Shown: positions 30,201 to 40,100 of the stretch, piece by piece
Numbering within the stretch: position 1 is the first letter of the stretch
How the letters are laid out: each line of letters opens with the position of its first letter
Origin: a virus
Length of the DNA: 64,000 bases
Reading direction: 5' to 3' (one strand)
IMG/VR virus record: IMGVR_UViG_3300009093_000003
Location: 1 to 64,000 of that record
Translations under genes and position numbers: made by a program
The notes under the pieces: generated by a model
Told to the model about the DNA's origin: nothing
What the model saw: the letters and a program-made list of their open reading frames with translations, nothing else
Databases searched by the model: none

Positions 30201-32690
30201 GTCTTGAATAGATATTCCATGTTCATTTTTTAAAATAGTGTTCAGTTCTGAATGTTCGGCAAGTGGTAGTTTAGAAAGTTTGCCGGTTTCTTCCGCGGTT
30301 AAACCAGCATCACGGGGAAAAAGGTCTGTCCCGGACTTAATCGCTTTTCGTGTTTCTAAACGGGCTTTAACTGCGTCGATATATTTTTTACCGTCTTCGC
30401 TTAAATAATTGTTCCCGTCATATTCGTGTAAATAACCTTTTTTAACTAAGTTTTTGTACGCACCCTTTAGCATGGGTGGTACATCCTCTATGTTTATAGA
30501 GTTAACTGTTCGCCCATCCAATCCAACTTCTTTTTCATCATCTTTCTCAAACGGATCAAAAGCAGGCTTGTCTTTAAATTGCGAAAATAAAATTTCGCCA
30601 TCACTATCTTTCAACCCGTATTTAGCTGAAAGCTCGTTTGATGCTATTTTTTGATTTGCCTTGATTTGTTTGTTTGGCGTAATACCCGGTTCAGTTTTGG
30701 CCTCCCCGGATTTTACTTTCAGTACCCCTTTTTCATCTTTTTGATCTTCTTCATTTCCTTTTTGGGCATCTTGGCCGCTTTGGGCTTCTTCTCCTTTTTT
30801 GGAGCCATCATTTTTGCTTTCATCGCTTTTTGGATTAGTTATTTGATTATTCGTAGTTTCTTCATCAGGCTTGTTACCAGCCACCGCCGCGCCTCCGGGT
30901 GCATTCTCCTGTGGTTGGTCAGGTAATGGTTTCGCATCAGGTGCACTATTTTGGGTTGCCGCAGCATCACGCTCGGTTTTTTCAAGGTCATATCTGCTTT
31001 GTGTAATTTCTTCGCTTTTGCCATTTACTGTTTTAAAAAATAGACCTTCATCATCTCCCGTTCCTTTGCTATAGGTCATTTTGCTGCCCGTAGCCAAGTC
31101 TTTCAACTTGTCGTTAGCTTGTTCTATCTTATCGGTTAATAGTTGCTCCTGTGGTGTTATTTGCTCCTGGAAAGCCGGGTCAAGCGCCTGGCGTTGCTTT
31201 TGTACCTCATTCAACTGCTTTTGCAAGTCATTACGCCCTATAACAAGTTCAACCGCTTTATTAGCTTTTTCAGGCGGTAATCCCTTTGGTAACACTTTGG
31301 TCACTTTAGCCAGTTCATCAACATGGGCATTCGTAGCCTGTATTTCTTCCGGCGACCAGCCTTGTTGCTGCCCCTGTTGCGCAATAAATTCTTTGGTTTT
31401 AGCCACGTTCTCATCACTGCTGTCATGCAGTAAATTATCAACCACCGCATTTTTATACTGGCTAAACGGCGTTAACTTGGTTATGTCGCCTATCGAGCCT
31501 GCCGCGCCGAACATCGCACCCGTCTTTATTACATTGCCCAACCCCTCAACCAAATTACCAGGCGTCTCATTAAACACCGGCTGATCGGTAGTAGCGTCAA
31601 CGCCTTTTTTAAGGGCGAAGTCTGCAACATTCAAAGCACCCAAGTTAACTATGGCATGTTGTGTGTTTTTAAGATAATTTGTACCCGCTTGCAATGCTTT
31701 ATCCTGCCAATCTTTTGCGCCTTTTTTTAACAGGTCGGTAAATCCCTGTGCCGTTATTTCTTTGCCAGCCGCCTCTTTTATGGCATTGGCTGTTATTTCT
31801 GAAACCACATCGTTTTTTAAGCCGGTACCCAATGATTTGAAAATACTACTACCAGCTTCGCCCATTAAAAAACCGTTCACCGCCCCCGTGCCTAAGATAA
31901 AAGCGTTTTTAACAACGGGGTTGATTTTTGCTCCATTCGCTTCGGCTTTGTCCATTGTCTCTTTGCCCTGTCCCATCCCCTGCAAATATAGCGTTGCTCC
32001 GCCTGTACCCTCTGCCGCGGCCATGGCTGGGATATATTCGGCAAGTCCCCCTAAGTTCGACATCACCTTACTATCCTCAACCCGTGCTTGGTCACCTTTC
32101 GACAAAAAATCAGTTGCTGTATCGGCTTTTTTAAAGGCATTATCAAAATCGTGCGTATCCGTAAAGCCTAATCCTGCCTGTGCGTTTTTACCCAACTGTG
32201 CAAGATAGGCCGCGCCCTTAACAACCTGTAACGCACCTTTGGTGGCTTTTTGGGCAATATACTTTGTGGTGTTTACAACTTTGCCAATCGGGGTTTGAGA
32301 ATAGGCGTATGCCTCTTGTTCTGCTTTTGGCGTAGCAACAATACTTTCGGCATCGTGCGCTTGCTGCACCTGCTGATTATGGCTGTTTAACGCTGTTTGT
32401 TCTTGTGGCGACAAACTTTTCCAATAAGCCTGTAAAGATGGGTCAACCGGGATATTTTGGGAATGATTTGAGCCACTGGCAGATTGCTCGGCACCACGCT
32501 GCACATCTTCTAAGGCTTTCTTTTGCTGAATATCCTGTGCAGTAGGTTGATAGCCATGCGTAAAATCGACCGATTGTTGTTTTTTTTTTGGCGATAACAA
32601 TCCTAATGGGTCGGATTGCTTCGCCGGTGGTTTTAGTATCCCTAACGGGTCTTTAACTGGTGGGTCTTGTGTAGTTACGCCGCCGTCCAT
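27267..32690 (-). CDS. Very large internal virion/ejection-type protein, 1807 aa
   Basis: Ala/Lys/Glu/Gln-rich. N-terminus with DPLGILKPP/DPLGLLSPK repeats and low complexity. An early Gly/Ala-rich hydrophobic part (GLAEYIPAMAAAEGTGGATLYL..., AFILGTGAVNGFLMGEAGSS) is followed by a long coiled-coil, charged middle (residues about 600-1350) and a C-terminal part with further Gly/Ala-rich amphipathic helices (GKLAATGIVTAGIKPF, VGGAALLLGFFNPQAFGGFY). This is the profile of ejected internal proteins of short-tailed phages (T7 gp16-like) or crAss-like cargo proteins. No enzymatic domain is certain. Confidence 0.65.
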   Translation of the reverse strand: MDGGVTTQDPPVKDPLGILKPPAKQSDPLGLLSPKKKQQSVDFTHGYQPTAQDIQQKKALEDVQRGAEQSASGSNHSQNIPVDPSLQAYWKSLSPQEQTALNSHNQQVQQAHDAESIVATPKAEQEAYAYSQTPIGKVVNTTKYIAQKATKGALQVVKGAAYLAQLGKNAQAGLGFTDTHDFDNAFKKADTATDFLSKGDQARVEDSKVMSNLGGLAEYIPAMAAAEGTGGATLYLQGMGQGKETMDKAEANGAKINPVVKNAFILGTGAVNGFLMGEAGSSIFKSLGTGLKNDVVSEITANAIKEAAGKEITAQGFTDLLKKGAKDWQDKALQAGTNYLKNTQHAIVNLGALNVADFALKKGVDATTDQPVFNETPGNLVEGLGNVIKTGAMFGAAGSIGDITKLTPFSQYKNAVVDNLLHDSSDENVAKTKEFIAQQGQQQGWSPEEIQATNAHVDELAKVTKVLPKGLPPEKANKAVELVIGRNDLQKQLNEVQKQRQALDPAFQEQITPQEQLLTDKIEQANDKLKDLATGSKMTYSKGTGDDEGLFFKTVNGKSEEITQSRYDLEKTERDAAATQNSAPDAKPLPDQPQENAPGGAAVAGNKPDEETTNNQITNPKSDESKNDGSKKGEEAQSGQDAQKGNEEDQKDEKGVLKVKSGEAKTEPGITPNKQIKANQKIASNELSAKYGLKDSDGEILFSQFKDKPAFDPFEKDDEKEVGLDGRTVNSINIEDVPPMLKGAYKNLVKKGYLHEYDGNNYLSEDGKKYIDAVKARLETRKAIKSGTDLFPRDAGLTAEETGKLSKLPLAEHSELNTILKNEHGISIQDLKDEHEERNSGSQKPAKASTDEKAIQQPENDGVGNAGKDPPGESAERGKSPKSKATFKKPDKPILTADEEARRVELRKKFSGTFRTGVPGKELFDKEFYEYAGLIFKEAKGEFKQFAKTLIDEVGEKIREHLQHLWEKSGGKPEDISKIETSEPTGVRNADVEAERGKSIDRTHKTREEIEAEGKRLVDSGDMNPDKFAKDLIDNPRPITAEEQSALRYHKAKLNAKQRALFKDSESNPDNIANNQIEYARNEDLIELNRQATEIAGNETGRALGDRQGALDEDYTRVNILRRAKMANNMEPLDARDEAELIKRTKRIEELENKLADREEEIRKLQDKTTVSKVKLVAESEERNAKREITKASLRKEREGILADLHLIAKKARSSAGANKIPVEMIVPLTKLARNYVLDGAISIAQVADKIYNDLKDHLDGITKDDIIPVVADGFNDYLREQNELRLSRAKKLQKTKLANLKDENYEKKVFKKILVDVDYLNIRAEINREQQRINKKINDIENSKKSWNRKAVDIAVRYGRQAKLASVTVLGKLAATGIVTAGIKPFTEAIGKGWSAILPKISKLSKIEGSVSRSELKQAADLTGSVGSISQAYARAATIGMKDAWQELSQGGSNLTALYKERGANLPSEAKEFFGHLHSAIKAPIKRFAFELSYAKRAAKAIRAGLDPLDPVIDAQNRLGAYKDGDRAIFMGDNELSSIYENAVGKLEKSKSSTARTAAAAFRILLPFVKVPTNIVLEGAKYSFGSVSGIARLSRAMLKGFDNLEPEEADIILEHLKKGSVGGAALLLGFFNPQAFGGFYQPGHKKKPGETGFNKVKVFGVEMPEFLTEHPVFLAAQVGASFRQLLTKFGKHDDAIGAAGLATISGLAYRVPQAEEIKRLVSLTQHITNLNALTKFGAETLKGEVEPAAMQQLAKLIDPKQREPNIKKGKMRYVIQKLESGVPFASKNVDEKGRSVVVDPAMQINK

Positions 32691-32691
32691 G

Positions 32692-34110
32692 TTATTTTAA
32701 AGTGCCTAATTTTTTTGCTTCTTCAATTTGTTGTTCCGTATAGCCCATTTTTAATAAGTCTTTATGGGAATATGATTTGCCGTCAGTCGCTTTATAAGTT
32801 TGATTTACCGGCACTCCAACATGCTTTTTCCCGCCAGGTGTTTCCAATGCTGAAATATCCACCTTTTCGCCGGTCACCTCATTTATCATTTCATTCAGTT
32901 TGATTTTGGCGTTTTTGTCTTTAGGGTCAATCCAAACAGTTCTTGCCGGAGCTGTTTCTACCCACGCGCTGTTAGCGTTATCCCACTTTCTTTTAGGCGG
33001 GATAGTAAAGGCTATTTGACCTGCTACATTTCTGCCTGTCCCCTTTTCGATCTTTAAATTTCCTGCATACGATGGATCTGCCGCTATTTTAGCCTGCAAT
33101 TGCTCACCGCTTTCAAGAACGCCGTCTAAAATGTCGCCTACAAGTTTTTGCCTGTAGGTCGGCGTGTTAGATTGCCCGGCAACATCGTTTTTAACCGGCC
33201 ACGTTCCGTACTTATTGTAATACTGTATATCGTCGAACGACGGCCTTACCGGGTCCTGCGGTTTGTACCCCTCAACCTCCCTCGTCTTTGGCTTGTCGTA
33301 AAAGCCTTTGTCATCCCCCCTTGCAATCATATCCTGCCTCACGCGCAATGCCAATGTCGTTTTTGGGTCATCTGTAACGATCTGCGGGTATTTGTCATGT
33401 AAATACTTTTGATAGTTAGCATCGGCTGTGGCATAGTTCAATGTATGCTCATAAGCGTCCTGAAACGGCACAATTCTATTTTGAGTAAGCGTGGCCATCT
33501 TCTTGCCCAAAATGTTCTGTACGGGGCTTAAAACACCGTTATCGTAGGTAACGCTTGATCCCTTTAATATCATATCCTTGTGTTTCTGATATTCAGCATC
33601 TATTTTAGCGGGATCAACGCCTCTTTCAAAACCGGTCACATCTTTAATAGTTCCCGGATCATCCCACGGTTTTTGCATTTGCGACTTTAACTGCTGCGCC
33701 GAATTGTCGTCAAGCATATACGGGTTTTTGAAATGCTCCATAGCTACCTGTCGTTCAAAAACGCCTTGTTTCTTACTCCCCTCTGCCCATGCGCCCAAAT
33801 CAGTTAACTGTTGCCTTACCTGCGCCAGCGCCAATGCTTTTTTAGTCGGGTCTTTTTCGTTTTCAGCCTGGATAGCTGAAGTTTTTATATCACCATATTT
33901 TTTGAGGTATTGTTGCCGGTCGGCATCATTACGCAATACAGTAGGGTCATAGCCTTTGGCAAGTTCATCCCCCAACATCTTTACTTCCTGGTCATGCTTT
34001 GCCTGACGTTGCGCCAGTATTTGCCCGTACTGCTGAATAGCAGGATGTGGGTCGAACACCTGGGCTGCCCCCTCACCAATGCCGATATCAAGTCTTCCTA
34101 CGCCCGGCAT
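32692..34110 (-). CDS. Probable internal virion protein, 472 aa
   Basis: ATG 34110 shares its A with the preceding stop (TAATG). Charged, helical protein with many Q, K and D (AQRQAKHDQEVKMLGDELAK, DADRQQYLKKYGDIKTS) and a mixed C-terminal region. Lying between a gp14-like small protein and the 1807-aa protein, it fits the second of three internal/ejection proteins of a podovirus. No named family. Confidence 0.55.
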   Translation of the reverse strand: MPGVGRLDIGIGEGAAQVFDPHPAIQQYGQILAQRQAKHDQEVKMLGDELAKGYDPTVLRNDADRQQYLKKYGDIKTSAIQAENEKDPTKKALALAQVRQQLTDLGAWAEGSKKQGVFERQVAMEHFKNPYMLDDNSAQQLKSQMQKPWDDPGTIKDVTGFERGVDPAKIDAEYQKHKDMILKGSSVTYDNGVLSPVQNILGKKMATLTQNRIVPFQDAYEHTLNYATADANYQKYLHDKYPQIVTDDPKTTLALRVRQDMIARGDDKGFYDKPKTREVEGYKPQDPVRPSFDDIQYYNKYGTWPVKNDVAGQSNTPTYRQKLVGDILDGVLESGEQLQAKIAADPSYAGNLKIEKGTGRNVAGQIAFTIPPKRKWDNANSAWVETAPARTVWIDPKDKNAKIKLNEMINEVTGEKVDISALETPGGKKHVGVPVNQTYKATDGKSYSHKDLLKMGYTEQQIEEAKKLGTLK

Positions 34111-34835
34111 TATATTAATGGTTGATAAAGTGACTGATCTACGCCGTTCCATTGCTTAAACATCCCCGGATAGGGAACAGGCGAAGCGCCACCGAACGGA
34201 TTAGGCGGGGTTGCATTTATATTAGGTGAGCTTGGGTTTGTCGCTGCAATAGGGTCAAGATTATACCGCTGCCCCATTGTTTGAGACGGGTTATTGGCTT
34301 TATAGTTAAGAACCGTTTCACCCAATTGCTGCGCACCGCCTGCTAAATTATTGAAGTTTTGCATCGAAGCGCCACGGTATGCCTGCATTTGATTAAAATC
34401 GCGCGTAAACTTGTCAAAAACATCACTTTGTTGTTTTTGTAGTTCCTGCCCGGCCAACTTCTCATTTTCATTGATAAAGTAACGCTGGTTGGTTTGTCGC
34501 GCCTGTGCGTCCTCTGCGTCCAGCTTGGCTTTCGCTTGGTTACCCTGCCTGTTGATAGCAGCAATAGCGCCACCCGGATTATTGCTGTTTTGCGCCGCTG
34601 CTATGGCTGCAGCCTCGCTTTGATTGATATTACCAACCGCGTTATTATACTGCTGCTGTGGTATCCCTAATTGCGCCATTTGCCTCGCTATCTCACGATT
34701 TTCAAAAAACTCACGGGGTATATTATAAACAGGGTCTTTAGGTTTAATAGCGTTTGCCTTCGCATTTTGCGCAATTCCTTCTCCCGCATTTAGCAGGAGT
34801 CCGGCACCGCCTATTATCAAGCCACCGAGGGGCAT
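34110..34835 (-). CDS. Internal virion protein (gp14-like), 241 aa
   Basis: Starts with a hydrophobic Gly-rich segment (LGGLIIGGAGLLLNAGEGIA) like T7 gp14 and P22 gp7-type ejection proteins. It continues with Gln/Asn/Ala-rich coiled coil (AAAIAAAQNSNNPGGAIAAI, EDAQARQTNQRYF) and ends with a Pro/Asn-rich tail. The likely role is to form a channel in the cell envelope during DNA ejection; based on composition and order only. Confidence 0.6.
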   Translation of the reverse strand: MPLGGLIIGGAGLLLNAGEGIAQNAKANAIKPKDPVYNIPREFFENREIARQMAQLGIPQQQYNNAVGNINQSEAAAIAAAQNSNNPGGAIAAINRQGNQAKAKLDAEDAQARQTNQRYFINENEKLAGQELQKQQSDVFDKFTRDFNQMQAYRGASMQNFNNLAGGAQQLGETVLNYKANNPSQTMGQRYNLDPIAATNPSSPNINATPPNPFGGASPVPYPGMFKQWNGVDQSLYQPLI

Positions 34836-34847
34836 CGTAATAATTGT

Positions 34848-35237
34848 TTAAATGGTTAATAGTGTTAAATTTTCCTTAACTGTCATTCCCTGTTTTATCA
34901 GGTGATCTATTGCCCGGTTATTTTTGCCATGCAATATGCACTCAAACTTAGGCATAATTTTTAATATTTCAGAAAACCATAATTTTAGTATCTCCGGCGT
35001 ACGGTATTCAACGTTTATCCCGAAGCTGTAAAGCAACCCGGTCGATAGTACGGTAAACCCAAAATCACCTACTTTATAACATACCAATGGCATCATTTCG
35101 CTTGTCTTGCAAATCTCATCAAACGTATGCCAGGCAAAATCTTTATCCGAAATATGGTACTTTGGCAACTCAACATCACCGTCAAAGGCTTTTAAAATAA
35201 AAGGCAACAATTCTTCAACGGGGATTTGGGTCAGCAT
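34848..35237 (-). CDS. GNAT-like small virion-module protein, 129 aa
   Basis: The second half has the GNAT pattern: FTVLSTGLLYSFGINVEYR, then a helix and FECILHGKNNRAIDHLIKQG, matching the 'NxxAixfLxkxGF' end of acetyltransferases. T7-like phages carry a similar GNAT-fold protein (gp13) in the internal virion gene block. The acetyl-CoA loop (Q/RxxGxG/A) is not visible, so it is probably not catalytic. Its first ATG overlaps the previous stop. Confidence 0.6.
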   Translation of the reverse strand: MLTQIPVEELLPFILKAFDGDVELPKYHISDKDFAWHTFDEICKTSEMMPLVCYKVGDFGFTVLSTGLLYSFGINVEYRTPEILKLWFSEILKIMPKFECILHGKNNRAIDHLIKQGMTVKENLTLLTI

Positions 35238-35704
35238 TATTGTTTTTGTTTAATCGCGGATACCGCTTGTGATAATCTGAAATTAGGGTCATTAGATGCT
35301 TGTGACATTACCTTTTCCCTTGCTATAAGTGCTTTTACATAATCCCCATCATCGGGGCCGAATACAGGAACCTCTCCGGGCCTGCTAACCGCTCTCTTTA
35401 AAATGTCCTGTACCCGTGGGTCGTTCTGGTACTTAGCCTGTATAATAGCTACGTCCAATCCCGGTATGTTTTGCCCATTCCCATAATGCCCATAATATTG
35501 ATGAAAAACAATTGGATTGGTTAGCGGGTGCGCCCAGCCACCAACATAATCAGCATAGGCATCAAAGTCTTTCCATGCGTACCCGTTTTTATTGGCTTGC
35601 TCAAATTCCTGCCGGGTTATTCGTGCGCCGTGTTTCCCAATCACCACATCAGGGTCATTGGTTTTAGTGTAGTTTGGCGATATGGGGTCTCCCGTTACTG
35701 GCAT
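35237..35704 (-). CDS. Hypothetical structural-module protein, 155 aa
   Basis: ATG 35704 (MPVTGDPISPNYTKT) is chosen, since a start at 35731 would overlap the upstream gene. It contains a central Tyr/Gly/His-rich segment (FHQYYGHYGNGQNIPG) and a helical C-terminus. No family recognised. Confidence 0.55.
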   Translation of the reverse strand: MPVTGDPISPNYTKTNDPDVVIGKHGARITRQEFEQANKNGYAWKDFDAYADYVGGWAHPLTNPIVFHQYYGHYGNGQNIPGLDVAIIQAKYQNDPRVQDILKRAVSRPGEVPVFGPDDGDYVKALIAREKVMSQASNDPNFRLSQAVSAIKQKQ

Positions 35705-35714
35705 AATTATCCTT

Positions 35715-36164
35715 CTACTTTTTTGAACCAAAGGTCACTACTTTGGATATATCGACACCCATATCAATAGCAATACAAAATTTTATTTCATCAATAATTT
35801 GCTTGCGAATTTTATCATCAAGTTCTTTTTTGTTAGATTGGATGGTACTGCGATATTCACGGAAAGCTGTATTTTGGTTTATATCCGGGTTACACATATT
35901 TAATACGCCAATATGACGATAAACAGGGTTTTTTATTGTTTTAACCGTCATAAGAGAAGTGCCGTCATTATTTAGTTTTAAAAAACCAATTCTAACGCAA
36001 TCATTAGGTAGTTCATTATCGCTTGATAAATCTTCTGTCTCTGATATAATTTCACTGCCCTCTCCTTCGTGTGGAGTTGAAAAAAAGTAAATACATTCCT
36101 CAAAGCTTAACGCTTTCAGGTCTGTGTACCCAACGGATTTTGTGCAATTTTCTGTGTATGGCAT
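35715..36164 (-). CDS. Hypothetical protein, 149 aa
   Basis: Mixed alpha-beta protein with an acidic N-terminal part (HEGEGSEIISETEDLSSDN) and charged C-terminal helix (KKELDDKIRKQIIDEIKF). No family recognised; within the tail gene row. Confidence 0.5.
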   Translation of the reverse strand: MPYTENCTKSVGYTDLKALSFEECIYFFSTPHEGEGSEIISETEDLSSDNELPNDCVRIGFLKLNNDGTSLMTVKTIKNPVYRHIGVLNMCNPDINQNTAFREYRSTIQSNKKELDDKIRKQIIDEIKFCIAIDMGVDISKVVTFGSKK

Positions 36165-36179
36165 GATTTTTAAATTAGT

Positions 36180-37130
36180 TTATAAAGGCCTCGAACCCAA
36201 AAATACTGGTTTGCTGCGCACCGATATTGAAAACAAAGTTAATGGAGTTGAGCCATTAAAAGTAATTAATTCAATTATAATGAAAGAACCCCTAAGTCCG
36301 ACGCCATTTGTAATTCCACCATTATCATTTTCATCTCCTAAAAACGAAGCGGAATAAACCCCATCATTTTGGTAGGATATAACTTCTAAACCGCCGTCCT
36401 GTAGTTTTTGCTTTATAAAGTCTGTATCAATCAATGTGCTTATTTGGCCTAAACTTGTCTGCACACCGTCTTCGGTGGTAATCAACAATTGATTTGCCTG
36501 GTAGGTCAATGCCTCAAAATCTTTTACGATCTGCGGGTCTTTGGCCTCGACAAATTTTATTGAGCTCTGAAATTGTGTGCCAAAAAAGTTATTGGTACTG
36601 CCCGATTGGTCGCCGTTGTCAAATGCCCATAAAGCGCCGTTGTTAGCAACTATCGTTCTTGTGTACAATGACCATCCGAAATCAGGATAAAACGTGCGCG
36701 TATCGCTCCATATAGCCATACCGCGCTTTGCTGAATTGGTTGCTGAATAAACAATGGTAGTGCCGGGATTGCTTGAAACTGGTTTTACGTTGAAAAAAGC
36801 GATCACACAATTGGCATCCGAATAAAACTGTAAATTTCCGTCTGATAACGGTGTAATATTTTCTACGTACAACCCTGCTGTTGTCCTGGGAACTATTGTA
36901 GCGCCCGGCGCCACCAACTCTACTTCACCACCACCCGATATGGATTGAACAATAAAACTTACCTGGTATTCCTGACCAGTTTTTACAGGATAGCTTTCAA
37001 GTGTAATATAACCCCCGTTGCACGATGAATGTACCGCTGTTCCATCGCCAGGAACAGACCAACCTGTATCATTGGCTGCAACCAGCAAATTAACTTGTAT
37101 CGGAGTATTTTCTAACGCGCTGTATGACAT
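36180..37130 (-). CDS. Tail protein, apparent C-terminal half of a stabilisation/muzzle-like protein, 316 aa
   Basis: ATG 37130 follows the previous stop with one base between (TGA-T-ATG). The first 130 residues look like a carbohydrate-binding-type beta domain. From there YPDFGWSLYTRTIVANNGAL, FFGTQFQSSIKFVEAKDP, LLITTEDGVQTSLGQI and the end GVYSASFLGDENDNGGITNG...GLRGSFIIIEL follow the layout I associate with the C-terminal end of the single large stabilisation/tail protein in crAss-like and related phages. The N-terminal part of that protein is the gene upstream. Confidence 0.6.
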   Translation of the reverse strand: MSYSALENTPIQVNLLVAANDTGWSVPGDGTAVHSSCNGGYITLESYPVKTGQEYQVSFIVQSISGGGEVELVAPGATIVPRTTAGLYVENITPLSDGNLQFYSDANCVIAFFNVKPVSSNPGTTIVYSATNSAKRGMAIWSDTRTFYPDFGWSLYTRTIVANNGALWAFDNGDQSGSTNNFFGTQFQSSIKFVEAKDPQIVKDFEALTYQANQLLITTEDGVQTSLGQISTLIDTDFIKQKLQDGGLEVISYQNDGVYSASFLGDENDNGGITNGVGLRGSFIIIELITFNGSTPLTLFSISVRSKPVFLGSRPL

Positions 37131-37131
37131 A

Positions 37132-40100
37132 TCACATTGTAAGGCAAATAATTTGTATTGTTGTCGGGTCGTTAACCGTTCCAGTAAAAGTAAGAAAATA
37201 GTCGTTCGGGCCGGTATATAAAACTGAACTAACCTGTACACCGCCAACGAATAGCGCTAAATACGTGTGTCCAGGGAAAGACGGTGTGCCAGTACCGGTT
37301 ACCTTTACGGTTAACCCTGCTCCGCCTGTGGTTGTATATGCAGCATAAATACGCTGCCCGTTGCTCATAGGGAAGCCTGCAAATACCGGTGTGCCCGAAC
37401 AGGTGCCGTTGGCTACCGCCGAAATACCAACGTTGTACTGGCTGTAGATACTGTAGTTACCTGCCGCAGCCGCTAAGGTTGTCGCCGTAAACGTCCCGGT
37501 TTGCGCACCTATGGTCAATGTTGTGCTTACCGAGGTTGAATTGCTTGCACTGGTGGTAAGCCGCACCTGTATACTGTCCCCGGCTACCGTTGTGCCGGCC
37601 GCGCTTGTCCATGCACCACCATTGATGCTGTATTGTCCGCTGCCGCCCGATATGCTAATCGGTACAGCAATATTCGGCCCCGATACCGTCACGTTGTTGA
37701 TACTTGGCTCCACGGTATTCAATGGCTGCCCTGTGATCGCTATGAAGCTAAAAGGATTTACCGTTGTATCACCCGCTATCCAGTTTAAACAATTGTTGAT
37801 TGTGGTTAACGAGCCGCCAGGGGGAGTGAAACTAAACATCGCTGTATCGCCGCCGCTATAGCCCGGCGTTGGGGTATAGGTAACAACCCCGGTAGCGCCG
37901 TTATAGCTTGCGGTGCAATGCGCACCGTTAGGCGTAGCCGAAACATCGCCGGGGGTAATGACATAGCTATTAAATGGGTTCCAATCGGCCAGCGTGAACG
38001 GGAAAAAGAAAAGTTGTCCACCGTCTGCCTCAATGGTTAATACCGCTTCTTCGTAATAATCACTATAGTAAAAATTTATACGTTTTCCCTGTGAGTACGC
38101 CAGTTGCAATAGGTTCTGAAAAAACTTCGTCATTTTACCGCTTATCGGCTCTATCCGGCCTGCAACAATACGGTAAGGCAATGATTTATTAGGGTCAATA
38201 AAATACATGGTACTATATCGCCTGCAATATGCCTTTGTTAAGCCTATGCCAACGTTTTCGTTATCGTACCGCCCGTTATTAAGCAATATTGAACTTATGG
38301 ACTGGCCTGTAAGTTCATCGTTCAATACCGTATACGCTTCATTAACCGGTATCCTGAAAACGCCTAATTCCTGCAATACCCATAGTTCCTGCCCCACTTG
38401 GTCCATAATTTGAATACCGCCCTTGCTTGATGATGTTTGCCCGTTATTGTTGCCGTAAATATGCGCGGGATAAGCCCTGTTTAGCCCGTTTATGCGGCTC
38501 CCCAAAACATATGGCTGCCCGGTAATTATCAGCGCCTGTTGCTCGCTTTGCTCAAGCACATCATAATAGGTTCGTACCCGCCCATAGGAATGATAGTTCG
38601 ATTGGTAAAAGTCACTGTAATTTAAGTCTGTTGCCAAAACGCCTATCGGTGGATTTGTATATGGCTTTATCGGGTCAGGGAACTGCCTGGTCTTATAATA
38701 AGCGCCTACGCTAATATTAAATGCAGTTTGGGTAATTACGCCGTTTACAACCGGTATCGGTTCACCGATCTCAAACCACTCTGTGGTGTTAAGCGCAGTG
38801 CTTGCCGTGGCTGATTGCGGCGCAAGGGAATAAAGCCGCATAAATATTGCCCGGCCATCGATCTGAAAACCGTTGTAATAAATATGCCCGTTGTTAAATG
38901 TGAACGCTGCTGAATTTTCAACCTTTACCAAATAAGTCCCGGCATCATAGCCTAAAACGGCTAAGTCAACACACGGCTGATTGAAAAAGTTGTTCCCATT
39001 GGTTACTAAGGATACGATTGTTAATGACCATCCGGTGCCGCCTGTTACCGTTCCTGTGAGCACATCACCCACGGTATAGCCACTCCCAGCGGTGGTTATC
39101 ACAACGCCTGTTACAACGTTCCCGGCCACTGTTACCGTGCCTATCGCGCCAGTCCCGGTACCGCCTGTCAATGATACGTTAGTGTATGTTCCATTAGTGT
39201 ATCCGGTTCCGGGTGTAATGCTAAAGGTATTTACAGCGCCGATAGATGCGATCCAGTAATGCAGCGTACACCTGTCGCCAGGCGCAAAGTCATACACCAA
39301 ATTGGTGCTTACTCCCTGCTGTGAATATTCGGCGTTTAATAGCGATAATGAGTTGAGGCTAAAAACCAGTATGCCGCCCTCTGCCGTAGCAAGATTGCCG
39401 AATGTCTTTGGTAGGACAGCGTAGTATTGCCCCGCTTCCGCACCTCCGGTAGTCCCGCCCACATTGGTAATGTAGTCACCCGTATTATAGGTATCATTAT
39501 GCCCAAGGTTAGTGTAATCCGCTCCGGCCACGACAAGGTTTGCCGGGCTTGCCGGGGTTGTTATTTGGTAGGTGTCGCCAATGTTCCCGCTATTTATAGC
39601 CAAACCGGGGCTATTGGTACGCGCATCCCAGCTGCCCTTAAATGTTACCAGGGTAGAGATAACATCCAAAACCTTCAATACGTTTGGCTTAGTAACCATT
39701 ATCTGCCCGAAAGCCGCGCCTGCCGGGGCTGCTGTTGTATTTATAGTAAAGTTTAGTTGTGTGGCATTACCGTTCTGCTGCGCGTATGAGGGTAATGTAA
39801 CTATATTGCTGTTGTCTGTTGTTACCGGCATTGGCCTCATCTTATAGTCGAACCAGCCTATTGCCGTTTGTACCGAGCAATTGTCAAGCATGGTCGGTAT
39901 GGAGTTGGCTACCGAAGCACCGGCGAAATAAAGTTCTACCGAAAAGGTTTGCAACCCGAAATATGGTGCATCCGTCCAAAATATCTGGTAGCCCCCGCCC
40001 GGCGCTGTTTGATAACTACCGCTCAATGTTTCTGCAATAGAGGTCACCACGGCCAGTAAATTGCCATCCTGCGCTATCGGTACAGTATATGAAAAATTTC

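Noticed and set aside
30651-30926. Hydrophobic plus-strand frame of 91 aa resembling a membrane protein
   Set aside because: It is the complement of a Lys/Asp/Glu-rich low-complexity stretch (GAA/AAA codons read as TTC/TTT), so the hydrophobicity is an artefact.
31081-31584. 167-aa plus-strand frame opposite the 1807-aa gene
   Set aside because: It is antisense to a Lys/Glu/Ala-rich coding region, which creates long Ser/Leu/Cys-rich open frames by codon bias alone. Similar frames at 28201, 29575 and 31762 are rejected for the same reason.
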